DNA of 64,000 nucleotides from Clostridium sp. Marseille-Q2269 (lineage in GTDB: Bacteria; Bacillota; Clostridia; Clostridiales; Clostridiaceae), in assembly GCF_943736985.1 (NCBI RefSeq), contig NZ_CALSFS010000002.1:372001-436000 (forward strand). Reading direction: 5' to 3'. A model generated the notes under the pieces. It saw only the letters and a list, made by a program, of their open reading frames with translations, was not told where the DNA came from and made no database searches. A program made the position numbers and the translations under genes. Numbering within the stretch: position 1 is the first letter of the stretch; every line of letters starts with the position of its first letter. Below, piece after piece: positions 37,645 through 47,535 of this stretch.

Positions 37645-39753
37645 TTAGTTTATGTCTGAAAATTCTATATGTATCTTCTTAGAAATATTACTATGTATAA
37701 CAGTTTTCTCTGATTTAGGGCATGATTTATCCATATTTTTATTTATTTTAACAGTAAATGTAGTACCTTTTCCTACAGTACTATCAACCTTTATTTCTCC
37801 ACCCATAAAATCTACAATTTTTTTTACTAAGGAAAGCCCAATACCTGTTCCTTCCGCATTTCTTGATAATGAACTATTTACTTGTGCAAATCTATTAAAA
37901 ATACAATCTATTTTATCTTTAGGTATTCCTATTCCTTCATCTTTTACTATCAATTTAAAGCTATCCTTGTAGATTGCAATGCTAACATATATAGATTTAT
38001 TTTCTTGAGTAAATTTTGCAGCATTAGATAATAAATTTAATAATATTTTTTCATACTTCTCCTTATCAATACAAACCTTTTCCTCTTCTTTTGTAGTATC
38101 AAATATTAAATTTATATTTTTACAACTAGCATAATTCACTATGGAATTAACTATATTTTCCGTTTCTAATACTATATCAAAATATTCATTATTCAAAGTC
38201 AAAAAACCAGCTTCTGCCTTTGATATATCTAATATATTATTTATAAGTTTTAAAAGCCTTGATGTGTTCTGATTTATTCTTTTTAAAATCTTATCGATAT
38301 TTGAATTTATGTCCTTAGAATAAATATCATAGGCTAATTGTAATGAGGAATAAATTATTGTAAGAGGTGTTCTTAGTTCATGGGATATTATTGTAAAAAA
38401 CTCATCTTTAAGTTTGTTTACCTCTTCTAATTCTATATTACTTTTAAATTCTTCTGTTACGTCTGACCCATGTATATGAACTCTTTTTTTATTTTTAATT
38501 TCATGATAAATATATTTTATTTTATAAAATCTCTCTTCCCCTGAATCTAGAACAAACTTTGTAGGAGAAAATGTGTGTTCTTTTATTTCGCCTTCTTTCA
38601 TGTCTTTTAATACTTTTAGCTTTTCATTAAATTCTTCTTTTGTAAATACTTCTTCTACAGTATGTCCATACAGGTTACCTTTTATTTTCTTAGTGTATAA
38701 TCTTTCTACTAATTGCTCATACCTTTCATTAACTAATTTATATGTTAAATTAGGATAATCTAATACAGCTAAAGGTAATTCTACACAATCCACTACATAT
38801 TTTATAAACTCTGCTCTCTCTTCAACAGTTATTTGACTTTCAGTTAAGTCTGTAACATCTTTTACGCTAGATATAGTATAAGATATTTCCCCATTTTCAT
38901 CTTTAATAGGATTGCTGTTATACTCTATGTATCTAACCTGATTACTATCCTTTTTTACTAATTTCAATAATATAGTATCTACTCTTCTTTTATAGTCCAG
39001 ATTAACAGTCTTTATTTCATATTTAGTATTTTTAACGTCATCCAATGTGTATATATCATATTGGTTAATTACATCCTTAATATCTCGTAAATGTTTAACT
39101 TTCATTCCAGCTATTTGTTCAATAGCTTTATTGCATAATATTAATTTTGAATTCTTATCAAAAACCATTATTCCTTCTGAGATATTATTAATTACATTAT
39201 TAAGATATTTTATATAAGATAATTGTTTTTTAGTTAAAGCTTCTATAATTTCACTTTTATTTCTTATTTCTTCTGAGATATTTAAAATTTCTTTTTTATC
39301 TTTCTGTATACTTTTTTTATATATACATTCCTTGGTAATATCCCTTAAATTTATTAATGCGCCCTTATGGGTTCCCTCTAAATTTATAGGTATTACATCT
39401 AAATTAAAATATATATTTTTCCCACTAATATTGGTAAGCATTAATGTAACTTCTTTTATCTCCCTTTGCTCTTTAAGTGCTATAAAAACAGGGAAGTTTT
39501 TTTCTGTAACTAATCCACCATCTTTAAACTTTATTTCATACTCATTTAGGCAATCCATCAATGTTTTTTCTTCTCCTGGCTGTAGCTTGGAACTAGATTT
39601 TCTTTTTAATTCCTTACTTAAATCTAAAGCTACATTATTTACATAGATTAAATCGTACTTATCATTTACAATATAGCACGCATAAGGAATACTATCAATT
39701 ATACTTTTTATTGTACTTCTATCTTGCAAAAAAACACTTCCTATTGCTTCCAT
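37645..39753 (-). CDS. Cytosolic PAS-domain sensor histidine kinase
   Basis: 702 residues with no membrane segment. About three PAS-like domains (residues about 10-130, 175-300, 315-440; for example IIDSIPYACYIVNDKYDLIYVN and GIMVFDKNSKLILCNKAIEQIAG), then the HisKA domain with H458 (IISHELRTPLT) and the ATPase domain (LLNLLSNAAKFT, DEGIGIPKDKID, GTGIGLSLVKKI). No response regulator gene is adjacent, so it is an orphan kinase. In clostridia such kinases may feed Spo0A or other regulators; that is inference only. RBS AGGGAGGAATT. Confidence 0.9.
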   Translation of the reverse strand: MEAIGSVFLQDRSTIKSIIDSIPYACYIVNDKYDLIYVNNVALDLSKELKRKSSSKLQPGEEKTLMDCLNEYEIKFKDGGLVTEKNFPVFIALKEQREIKEVTLMLTNISGKNIYFNLDVIPINLEGTHKGALINLRDITKECIYKKSIQKDKKEILNISEEIRNKSEIIEALTKKQLSYIKYLNNVINNISEGIMVFDKNSKLILCNKAIEQIAGMKVKHLRDIKDVINQYDIYTLDDVKNTKYEIKTVNLDYKRRVDTILLKLVKKDSNQVRYIEYNSNPIKDENGEISYTISSVKDVTDLTESQITVEERAEFIKYVVDCVELPLAVLDYPNLTYKLVNERYEQLVERLYTKKIKGNLYGHTVEEVFTKEEFNEKLKVLKDMKEGEIKEHTFSPTKFVLDSGEERFYKIKYIYHEIKNKKRVHIHGSDVTEEFKSNIELEEVNKLKDEFFTIISHELRTPLTIIYSSLQLAYDIYSKDINSNIDKILKRINQNTSRLLKLINNILDISKAEAGFLTLNNEYFDIVLETENIVNSIVNYASCKNINLIFDTTKEEEKVCIDKEKYEKILLNLLSNAAKFTQENKSIYVSIAIYKDSFKLIVKDEGIGIPKDKIDCIFNRFAQVNSSLSRNAEGTGIGLSLVKKIVDFMGGEIKVDSTVGKGTTFTVKINKNMDKSCPKSEKTVIHSNISKKIHIEFSDIN

Positions 39754-39877
39754 AATTCCTCCCTATTATTAAAATCATTTTTTATAGTGTACTCTCTTTT
39801 TATCATATTAGTCAATAATTAAGTTAATATCCATTTAAAGTTTATTCACAATATTTTTAATACACATATTAGTAAAC

Positions 39878-39917
39878 ATTAAGAAACATATTAGTATGAA
39901 CTAACATGTTTCTTAAT
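39878..39917 (-). terminator. Hairpin after recJ
   Basis: Arms ATTAAGAAACAT/ATGTTTCTTAAT with an inner TTAGT/ACTAA extension, about 60 bases past the recJ stop; T-rich sequence follows on the minus strand. Confidence 0.6.
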
Positions 39918-39977
39918 TAAATTTATTCCATTGTCCAAATCCACATGAAGATTTAGTTTTTTTAATTAGTGTTTAAA

Positions 39978-41756
39978 CTAGATTATTCTGTAGTCTATCA
40001 TTTTTAACTGCACACACACATTGCCATTATACTCATTTATAATTGGATAATATATTAAATCTAATTTCAAACCTGCTATAAGAGGATTACTCATAACATT
40101 CTCCACATTTTCAACTCCATATATGTTCTCTAGATCTTTTTTAAATGATTCCACTTTTCCAAAGGCCATAGCATCTATTCTTTTATTTGCGCCTTCTACT
40201 CTACATATTAATTTTAACGTATTTTTATCTTTACCTAATACCCTAATCCCCTCTACTTTTATATTTTTTTCTGCTAATACTGGAGAACTATTTCCTTTTC
40301 CAAATGGTTCTAAACATTGAAGATTATCTATTAGTTCTAAAGTTACTTCTCTTAATGGAACTTTTTTATCTATTCTAATTTTAGGAATAAAATCTTCATC
40401 TTTCAAATCACAATTTCCATTTAACTCATCTCTTAGCTTATCTATGTTTTTTTCTTCTATACTAAGTCCTGCAGCCATTGGATGTCCTCCAAATTTACAT
40501 ATGTATTGTTTGCATTTCATAAGTTCTTCAAAAAGATTATATCCATCTATAGATCTTCCTGATCCTTTTGGCATTTCTTTTCCTTTAGTCAAAACTATTG
40601 TTGGCCTATTATACGCATCTTTTATTCTTCCAGCCACTATACCTGCTATACTTTCGTGTATATTTTCTTTATAAACAACTAATACTTTATCTTCTTTTAA
40701 TGCTGAATTTTCTATGGTATATATTATTTCATCTACCCCTTCCATAGTAAGTTCTTGTCTCTCAGCATTTAAATTTCTTAATTTCTTCGCCAATTCTTCT
40801 GCTTTTTTTACATCCTTACACAAAAATAACTCTACAGATAATGCAGCTGTGTTTAATCTTCCTGTAGCATTTATACAAGGTCCTATTACAAACCCTACAT
40901 TGTAAGAAGTTATATTCTTGCCATCTAAAGAAGCTTCTTTTATAAGAGCTTTTAAACCTAAATTATTTGTATTATTTAGACTCTTTAAGCCTAATTTGGC
41001 TATTATTCTATTTTCATCTTTTAAATCTACTACATCACATATAGTTCCTATAGCAGCAAACTGTAACAAATCTTTATATTTATTAGGATTCATATTTAGT
41101 TTTTCATATAAAAGCTTTGAAAACTTAAAAGCTATTCCAGCCCCACAAAGCATTTTAAAGGGATAATAGCAATCCTTTTGTTTAGGGTTTACTATAGCAT
41201 CTGCTTTAGGCACAACATACTCTCTTTCTCCATTTTCACATTCTATAAATGGTAACTCATGATGATCAGTAATTACTACAGTCATACCTAATTCCTTTGC
41301 TCGTTCTACTTGTTCTAATGCAGCTATGCCATTATCGCATGTAATTATAACTTCTACCCCTTCTTCTTTTAGCTTTTCAACTCTATCTGTACACATTCCA
41401 TATCCTTCTGTTTCACGATCTGGTATATAATAAATTAAATTAGCTCCACATTCTTTTAAAGCTGTATATAATATTACAGTACTAGTGACACCATCTGCAT
41501 CATAGTCTCCATAAACAGCTATTTTCTTTTTATCTATTATTGATTTCTTTATTATTTCTGTACCTTTATCCATATCCTTCATTAACAAAGGATTATAAAG
41601 ATTTTCTAAAGAAGGATTTAAAAATTCTTTTATATATTCTAACTTAAATATATCTCTGTTAACTAATATAGTGCATAAAGTTTCACTTATACCTGCCTTA
41701 TGTGCTATATCTTTTATATTCAATCTGCTTCTTCTTAACATCCACTTTTTTTCCAA
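39978..41756 (-). CDS. recJ: Single-strand-specific exonuclease RecJ
   Basis: 592 residues; 5'-3' ssDNA exonuclease of recombination and repair. The DHH domain has YGDYDADGVTSTVI and TDHHE; the DHHA1 domain has FGGHPMAAGLS; a C-terminal OB-like region follows. The start is set at a TTG (41756) eight bases after AGAGG, giving the usual MEKKWMLRRS-type N-terminus; the longer frame begins with GTG inside the ribosome binding site. Confidence 0.94.
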   Translation of the reverse strand: MEKKWMLRRSRLNIKDIAHKAGISETLCTILVNRDIFKLEYIKEFLNPSLENLYNPLLMKDMDKGTEIIKKSIIDKKKIAVYGDYDADGVTSTVILYTALKECGANLIYYIPDRETEGYGMCTDRVEKLKEEGVEVIITCDNGIAALEQVERAKELGMTVVITDHHELPFIECENGEREYVVPKADAIVNPKQKDCYYPFKMLCGAGIAFKFSKLLYEKLNMNPNKYKDLLQFAAIGTICDVVDLKDENRIIAKLGLKSLNNTNNLGLKALIKEASLDGKNITSYNVGFVIGPCINATGRLNTAALSVELFLCKDVKKAEELAKKLRNLNAERQELTMEGVDEIIYTIENSALKEDKVLVVYKENIHESIAGIVAGRIKDAYNRPTIVLTKGKEMPKGSGRSIDGYNLFEELMKCKQYICKFGGHPMAAGLSIEEKNIDKLRDELNGNCDLKDEDFIPKIRIDKKVPLREVTLELIDNLQCLEPFGKGNSSPVLAEKNIKVEGIRVLGKDKNTLKLICRVEGANKRIDAMAFGKVESFKKDLENIYGVENVENVMSNPLIAGLKLDLIYYPIINEYNGNVCVQLKMIDYRII

Positions 41757-41928
41757 GACACACACCTCTTCCTTGCTAATTATACCATTAACATTAATAT
41801 TTTTGTATTAATTTTACTTAGTATTGATTTTACATCTTGTTGTAAATATTATATAATAATCATTATTACATTAAATTATATTTGTATAATTTAATACATA
41901 TTAAATTGAATTAATGGAGGTTTTATTT

Positions 41929-42747
41929 ATGGATAGATTAATTTTTGGTATTTCTGGTTTGCCTATTGGTGAAGGTAGCACTAAATTTAATTACAAATCT
42001 GGTATAGAATATTTAAATAGCATAGGATTAAATGCTATGGAATTGCCCTTTGTAAGATCTGTTAATGTTACTGATAAAAATAAAGAAGGTATACTTGAAG
42101 AAAAAAATAATAACAATTTTTATTTATCTGCCCATGGATCTTATTTTATAAATCTAAATGCAGATGAAATAGAAAAGCAAGAGAAATCCATAGAAAGAAT
42201 AATTCAAGGGGTTCACGGATTAAAAAAAGTTGAAGGAAGAAGTTTGATATTTCATCCTGGATTTTATCTTAAAGATTCCAAAGAAGAAGCATTCCAAACT
42301 ATTTTGAATAACTTAAAAAAATTGCCAGACTTAGGGGTGAATTATAGATTAGAAACCACAGGAAAAGGAACTCAATTTGGTTCCTTAGAAGAGAATGTAG
42401 CACTATGCAAAGAAGTATCAACCTGCAAATTGTGTATAGACTTTTCTCATATACATGCCAGATATAATGGTGGATTAAAAGAATATAAAGATTTTTATAA
42501 TATATTAAGTTATGTTGAAAAGAATTTAGGACGATCCGCTTTAGATGATATGCATATACATATTTCTGGAATACATTACAGTGAAAAAGGTGAACGAAAT
42601 CATCTTCCACTTGAAGAAAGTGATTTTAACTATATTGCTTGCCTTAAAGCTTTCAAAGACTTTGATATTAAAGGTTGTGTAATTTGTGAAAGCCCTATAC
42701 TTGAAAGGGATGCTCTTCTTCTTAAAAATTCGTATTACGAACTTTAA
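41929..42747 (+). CDS. Endonuclease IV-like TIM-barrel protein
   Basis: 272 residues. Metal-ligand motifs of the endonuclease IV (Nfo) fold occur in order: SAHGSYF, FHPGFYL, RLETTGKGTQFGS, CIDFSHIHA, HIHISGIHYS and CESP. Nfo cuts DNA at abasic sites. The protein fits but is diverged from classical Nfo, so another xylose-isomerase-like activity is possible. The ATG at 41929 is chosen because TGGAGG precedes it; the longer frame starts within that site. Divergent from recJ, with a shared 170-base upstream region. Confidence 0.83.
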   Translation: MDRLIFGISGLPIGEGSTKFNYKSGIEYLNSIGLNAMELPFVRSVNVTDKNKEGILEEKNNNNFYLSAHGSYFINLNADEIEKQEKSIERIIQGVHGLKKVEGRSLIFHPGFYLKDSKEEAFQTILNNLKKLPDLGVNYRLETTGKGTQFGSLEENVALCKEVSTCKLCIDFSHIHARYNGGLKEYKDFYNILSYVEKNLGRSALDDMHIHISGIHYSEKGERNHLPLEESDFNYIACLKAFKDFDIKGCVICESPILERDALLLKNSYYEL

Positions 42748-42772
42748 GGAAAGTGTTCTACACACTTTCCTT
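42746..42772. terminator. Bidirectional terminator between convergent genes
   Basis: A perfect 10-bp stem (AAGGAAAGTG/CACTTTCCTT) with a seven-base loop overlaps both stop codons and is followed by TATTTAAT on the plus strand. Confidence 0.82.
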
Positions 42773-44177
42773 ATTTAATACTTATCTTCTCTATTTTACC
42801 ACCGTTAGTATCACATAGATATATATCATCTACATATATATCTATTCCATTTGGCTCATTTAGTCCTTTTTTTATTATTTCTACTTTTTCATTTATGATA
42901 TCCACTTTTATTATCCTATTATTATAAGTATCTGCTATATATAATATATTATTTTTATACTTTAAATCTAATGGATGCTGAAGCATAGTATTTTCAAAAT
43001 TTCCAATTTTATTTCCAAAATAAAATAATCCTTTTCCTATAAGGGTATGCACTTTATGTTCTTCTAAATCTGCATATCTTATAGAACTCGTCTCTGAATC
43101 TATAAAATATAATCTATTTTTCCCATCATAACTTAAAGCAGAAGTTTGAGCTAATAAACATTTATCAAAACTTCCATCTCTTATATTTTCTCCTCCAGTA
43201 CCTATATGACTTTCTATACTATTATCCTTCATATTATATTTCCAGATTTGATGATTTCCTGCCATAGCTATATATATATATTCTTCCACAATTTCTAAAT
43301 CCCATGGAGAATTTAAGCTTACATTTAAAGCATCTCCCCTTGCCATAGGACTATATTCTTTTTCACCATTACCTGCTATAGTCTTAACCATCTCTTTCTC
43401 TAAATCACATTCTCTTATAGTATGATTTTCTGTATCTGCAACATAAATTTTATTTTTTATAAATCTTATTCCTTCTGGCGCTTTAAATTCTGCTTCCTTA
43501 AAATTTCCATCCTTTAATCCATATTTACTATTACCTATTATTTTGATCTCATCTAATTTTTCATCTAATATGATTATTCTATTTTTCCCTTTTTCGGAAA
43601 AAGCTATTAATCCACTTTCATTTATAGATATTTTAGAAGGGTATATATATCCTTCTCCTTCACATTTATTTTCTACAACTATATTTTTATCTGACCAATT
43701 TATCTTATCATCAAAGTATTGTATTGTATCATTTATTATTTCATCTAATAATTCTCTATTTCCTTCTCCTGATACCATGGCAAAAGCATACCCTTCTGGA
43801 TCTATTAATACAAATGTGGGCCATGAATTTACTGTATAATTATCCCATATGGTTTTGTTTTTATCATTTACCACAGGATGATTTATGCCATATTTCTTCA
43901 TAGCATTTAATACAGCTTTACTGTTTTTTTCATATTTAAATTTAGGTGAATGCACACCTATAACTTGCAACTTATTACCATATTTTCTTTCTAAGTATTC
44001 TAGATCTTCTATTACATGTATACAATTTATGCAACAAAATGTCCAGAAATCTAAAAGTATTACTCTATTCTTTAGTTTATCAAGATTTGTCCTTTTTGTA
44101 CCTAGCCATTCTGTAGTTATCGGGAAATTAGGGGCATGAACTTTAGCATTTTTATATTTTTCATACAGATTACTCAT
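42771..44177 (-). CDS. Thioredoxin-NHL repeat protein (NHLRC2-like)
   Basis: 468 residues, no signal peptide. Residues about 15-160 form a thioredoxin/TlpA-like domain with FWTFCCINCIHV (redox CINC preceded by Cys) and the cis-Pro motif SWPTFVLIDPEG. Residues about 175-468 are NHL-type beta-propeller blades (APEGIRFIKNKIYVADTENHTIRE; SPWDLEI; HPLDLKYKNNILYIADTYNNRIIK). The same order and the CCINC motif occur in animal NHLRC2 and related bacterial proteins. Function unknown. The ribosome binding site is far from the ATG but bridged by a hairpin (44185-44209). Confidence 0.88.
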   Translation of the reverse strand: MSNLYEKYKNAKVHAPNFPITTEWLGTKRTNLDKLKNRVILLDFWTFCCINCIHVIEDLEYLERKYGNKLQVIGVHSPKFKYEKNSKAVLNAMKKYGINHPVVNDKNKTIWDNYTVNSWPTFVLIDPEGYAFAMVSGEGNRELLDEIINDTIQYFDDKINWSDKNIVVENKCEGEGYIYPSKISINESGLIAFSEKGKNRIIILDEKLDEIKIIGNSKYGLKDGNFKEAEFKAPEGIRFIKNKIYVADTENHTIRECDLEKEMVKTIAGNGEKEYSPMARGDALNVSLNSPWDLEIVEEYIYIAMAGNHQIWKYNMKDNSIESHIGTGGENIRDGSFDKCLLAQTSALSYDGKNRLYFIDSETSSIRYADLEEHKVHTLIGKGLFYFGNKIGNFENTMLQHPLDLKYKNNILYIADTYNNRIIKVDIINEKVEIIKKGLNEPNGIDIYVDDIYLCDTNGGKIEKISIK

Positions 44178-44184
44178 ATATTTA

Positions 44185-44218
44185 TAAGGATATTTTAACT
44201 ATATCCTTATTACCTCCT
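44185..44218 (-). promoter_or_regulatory. Shine-Dalgarno and start joined across a hairpin
   Basis: On the minus strand AGGAGGT (44218-44212) is followed by a 9-bp hairpin (TAAGGATAT/ATATCCTTA, 44209-44185) and then, seven bases later, by the ATG at 44177. Folding brings the two to about 10 bases. No other start codon lies nearer. Confidence 0.6.
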
Positions 44219-44635
44219 CTCAAATTTCCTCATTTCTATTAATGTAATATATTTACATTTAAATATATCTTTATATTTTTTAAACTTTATATACTAATAA
44301 AACTATATTCTTATCTATGTGTATTTATTTCATATATATAAAATTTTCTTGTATACGTTTTAATTATAATAATCTTGCGACTTTTTTATAAGCATCACAA
44401 CAATAAATTTAATTTTTTTCACTAAATTTATACAATTATATATATATCAATGTTATGAATACTAAATACATAAATTTATTTTTAATATTTTATATACATA
44501 TTGTTTAATATATATTATATGCTAATATATTTTTTGTATAATTTATATATGATATTATAATAAATACAAATATTTTTATTTAAAAATTAAATTAACTTGT
44601 TATGCTAATTAAATTATTATACTAAGGAGATTAAA
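44219..44635. other. Divergent promoter region before uvsE
   Basis: Very AT-rich, no ORF. On the plus strand TTGTAT (44534-44539), 16 bases, TATAAT (44556-44561) is a good sigma-A promoter for uvsE. No LexA-like box seen here. Confidence 0.5.
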
Positions 44636-45907
44636 ATGAAAATAGGTTATGCTTGTATCCCTATGACCATAGATGCTAAGAATTCCAGAAGTTTTATGCT
44701 GAAAAATTTTTCTTATGAAAATTTTTATAGAGCAAGTAAATTAAATTTACAGGATCTTTATACTATATTAAATTATAATATTTCTAAAGATATTTACATG
44801 TTTAGAATAAGCTCTGATATTATTCCTTTTGGTAGTCATACTATAAATAATATAAAATGGTGGAATTTATTTAAGGAATATTTTTATAGCTGTGGCAATT
44901 TTATTAAAGAAAATAATATAAGGGTATCTATGCACCCTGGCCAATATACAGTATTAAATTCTCCTTCAGAAGATGTAATGAAAAAGAGTATCAAAGATAT
45001 AGAATATCACACAAAATTTTTAGATTCTTTGGAATTAGATTATTCAAATAAAATAGTTCTTCATCTAGGAGGCGTTTATAACAATAAGTTAGATGCCATG
45101 AAAAGATTTGAAAAAAATTTCAAATATCTTTCATCTTCTGCAAAAAAAAGATTAATACTAGAAAATGATGAGAGAAATTATCATATTCAAGATATACTTT
45201 CTATTTGCAATACACTACAGATCCCTGCTGTTTTTGATAATCTGCATCATAGAGTCAAAATAGGTAAGGACTTTGACGATTTAGAAGAAATAAACCAGAT
45301 ACTAAATTTTGTTAAAGATACTTGGACTAAAGAAGATGGCAATATTAAGGTTCATTATTCTAATCAAGATCCTTATAAAAAACCTGGTGCTCACTCTCAA
45401 TTTATATTTGCAAATAATTTTTTAACATATTTTAATATTTTGAAGAAATTTAATGCAGATACTATGTTAGAAGTTAAAGATAAGGAAATATCCGCTATTA
45501 AATGTATAAACTCCTTAAAAAAGGATCTTAATAACTCATTTATTTATAACGAATTGGAAAAATATAAGTATTCTATTATAGAAAAAAACTACCATATTTA
45601 TGAGGAATGTAATAAATTAATAAATTCTAATACAGAAAATAAAATTATACAATTGTATGAACTAATAGACAAAGCCTTAATTACTGATTTTGATAAAAAA
45701 AATTATAGAAATGCTCTTCTTAATGTTTTTGAATGTATTAAAAATAAAATTAATGAAAAAGAAAAAAACAACTTCTATTCTTTATATAAAATTTTTGAAC
45801 AAAATTCTAATATACAATGTGGGACAAAAACGAAAAACTTTCTTCATAGACTGTGCAAAAAATATAGTGTGGATTATATTCTAAATTCATATTATTTTAT
45901 TTATTAA
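44636..45907 (+). CDS. uvsE: UV damage endonuclease UvsE with C-terminal extension
   Basis: 423 residues. The first 290 or so match UvdE/UvsE, a TIM-barrel nuclease that nicks 5' of UV photoproducts: MKIGYACIPMTI, RISSDIIPFGSH, SMHPGQYTVLNSP, VLHLGGVYNNK, LILENDERNY, FDNLHHR and HYSNQDPYKKPGAHSQF. The remaining 130 residues are not part of classical UvsE; their pattern (RNALLNVFECIKNKINEKEK then a YSVDYILNSYYF end) recalls the DUF1722/YbgA domain, which I infer with modest confidence. RBS AAGGAGATTAAA. Confidence 0.92.
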   Translation: MKIGYACIPMTIDAKNSRSFMLKNFSYENFYRASKLNLQDLYTILNYNISKDIYMFRISSDIIPFGSHTINNIKWWNLFKEYFYSCGNFIKENNIRVSMHPGQYTVLNSPSEDVMKKSIKDIEYHTKFLDSLELDYSNKIVLHLGGVYNNKLDAMKRFEKNFKYLSSSAKKRLILENDERNYHIQDILSICNTLQIPAVFDNLHHRVKIGKDFDDLEEINQILNFVKDTWTKEDGNIKVHYSNQDPYKKPGAHSQFIFANNFLTYFNILKKFNADTMLEVKDKEISAIKCINSLKKDLNNSFIYNELEKYKYSIIEKNYHIYEECNKLINSNTENKIIQLYELIDKALITDFDKKNYRNALLNVFECIKNKINEKEKNNFYSLYKIFEQNSNIQCGTKTKNFLHRLCKKYSVDYILNSYYFIY

Positions 45908-46066
45908 ATTTAGTATATAATATTTCTATTATAATTATCTATTATATAAACTTTATAAAAAAACTAAAAATCATCCTATTTAAATCTATAATAATTTTTA
46001 AAATTCTTTTAACTATTATAATAATTTATTTTCCTCTATTATACTAGTTCCTTGAAAATACTATAC

Positions 46067-46279
46067 TAACTTTTTGTGCTAGTTAAAGTAGCTCTAGGAA
46101 TCATATTTTGATAAGCTAAACTTTGAGCCAATCTTACTTACAATTATATTAGTGTTTTAAAAGTTCCGTGAGCTGAATTCAACTAGCACAACAGATTATA
46201 CTAATATTTTCATATTTAAAAATTTATCTCTTTAAAAAAGTTATTTCAATATAAAAAAATTAACTAGCACAAAAAGTTA
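46067..46279. repeat. 213-bp segment bounded by 20-bp inverted repeats
   Basis: A 20-base sequence (46067-46086, core CTTTTTGTGCTAGTT) is repeated exactly in inverted orientation at 46260-46279, with a shorter third copy (AACTAGCACAA) near 46184. The right repeat contains the stop codon of the M16 peptidase. The interior has no ORF. It looks like a MITE or insertion-sequence relic, or a very long hairpin acting as a terminator. The region 45908-46066 shows nothing else. Confidence 0.65.
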
Positions 46280-47494
46280 TTTTAATATTTGTATTATTTT
46301 ATTTTTTAACACCTTTTCTAATACATTTTTTATATCTTCTTCTCTTATTAATCCTAATTCATCTATAGAATCATTTATATCTAATTTTCCGTTATACATA
46401 AGTTCATAAGTTGTAATATCTAAAGCTAATCTTATAGACATCTCATGTCTTATAGATTTCTTTAGCTTTATACTTTTTATAGCTCTACGTATATTCTCCT
46501 CTTTAAAATATTCCTTACTGCATATTAATTTTTCTAAAGTTCCATCCATTATATTAATGGTTTTATTTATTTTTTCTTTGGATGTACCTATGTAAAAATT
46601 TAGTAATTTTACACCTCTTTCATTTTTAAAATAACTTCCTACATCATAAGCTAATCCATGTTCAGTTCTTATGTTATTAAATAAAATACTGCTTGTACCT
46701 TGTGCAAATATCTCATTAAATATCTTGAGAGTTATTATTTCTTTTTTATTTAATTCATGTATATCATAGCTATATATTATTTTAGCACCTTCTATACCAT
46801 TTTTATGATTAACATATATACTTTCTTTTCTATTGTTATATCCTATTTCTTCTACTTTTTTATAGGATCTTTTAAAATTTCCAAAGAATTTCTTTATGGA
46901 TTTAACAGCCTCTTGTTCATCTACTGATGTTACTATAGTAATAACACAATTTTTAGGGCTATAATATGCATTATAAAAATCTTTTATATGATTTAAAGTA
47001 ATATTTTCTATAGTCTTTTCATTTCCTATAATCAATTCTTTTATTCTTCTTTTTTTAAAAGAATTTTTTAACATCTGATCCTCACAAAATTGATAAGGAT
47101 CCTCTCTCCATTCCTTTAATTCCTCTAATATAATAGATTTTTCTTCCTCAAAATCCTTTGCTTGAAACTTTGGATTTAATAAAATATCACTATAAAAATC
47201 TAAAGCTTTTTTTAAATCTTCCTTTAAGAAACTTCCATAATAGACCACATAAGGATAATTAGTCATTGCATTTTCAAATCCAAATATACTATCTGCTAAA
47301 ATATTGATTTGTTTTTCTGTTCTATTAGATGTACCTTTAGAAACCATATGCTCAACAGCATGGGCTGTGCCAAATGGAAAATCGATTTTTTCTTCTAAGG
47401 CTCCTGCATTAAATCCTATACAAATAGAACTTATATCGCTCAAACTTTTTTCATAAATTATTGTTATTCCATTTTTTAATTTAAATTTTTTCAT
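46277..47494 (-). CDS. M16-family zinc peptidase
   Basis: 405 residues, pitrilysin/processing-peptidase family. The inverted zinc motif HAVEH (residues 45-49, in GTAHAVEHMVSKGT) and the downstream acidic stretch EEEKSIILEELKEW supply the expected ligands; the second, inactive M16 half follows (ARTEHGLAYDVGSYF). It is probably an intracellular oligopeptidase. The Shine-Dalgarno is weak (AAAGTG). The C-terminal codons lie within an inverted repeat, so the natural end may have been altered. NrdR-like boxes lie 42-86 bases upstream. Confidence 0.9.
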   Translation of the reverse strand: MKKFKLKNGITIIYEKSLSDISSICIGFNAGALEEKIDFPFGTAHAVEHMVSKGTSNRTEKQINILADSIFGFENAMTNYPYVVYYGSFLKEDLKKALDFYSDILLNPKFQAKDFEEEKSIILEELKEWREDPYQFCEDQMLKNSFKKRRIKELIIGNEKTIENITLNHIKDFYNAYYSPKNCVITIVTSVDEQEAVKSIKKFFGNFKRSYKKVEEIGYNNRKESIYVNHKNGIEGAKIIYSYDIHELNKKEIITLKIFNEIFAQGTSSILFNNIRTEHGLAYDVGSYFKNERGVKLLNFYIGTSKEKINKTINIMDGTLEKLICSKEYFKEENIRRAIKSIKLKKSIRHEMSIRLALDITTYELMYNGKLDINDSIDELGLIREEDIKNVLEKVLKNKIIQILK

Positions 47495-47535
47495 GGTTTA
47501 CACTTTAATGAGGCTGTCGTATTAAAGAATTTAAG

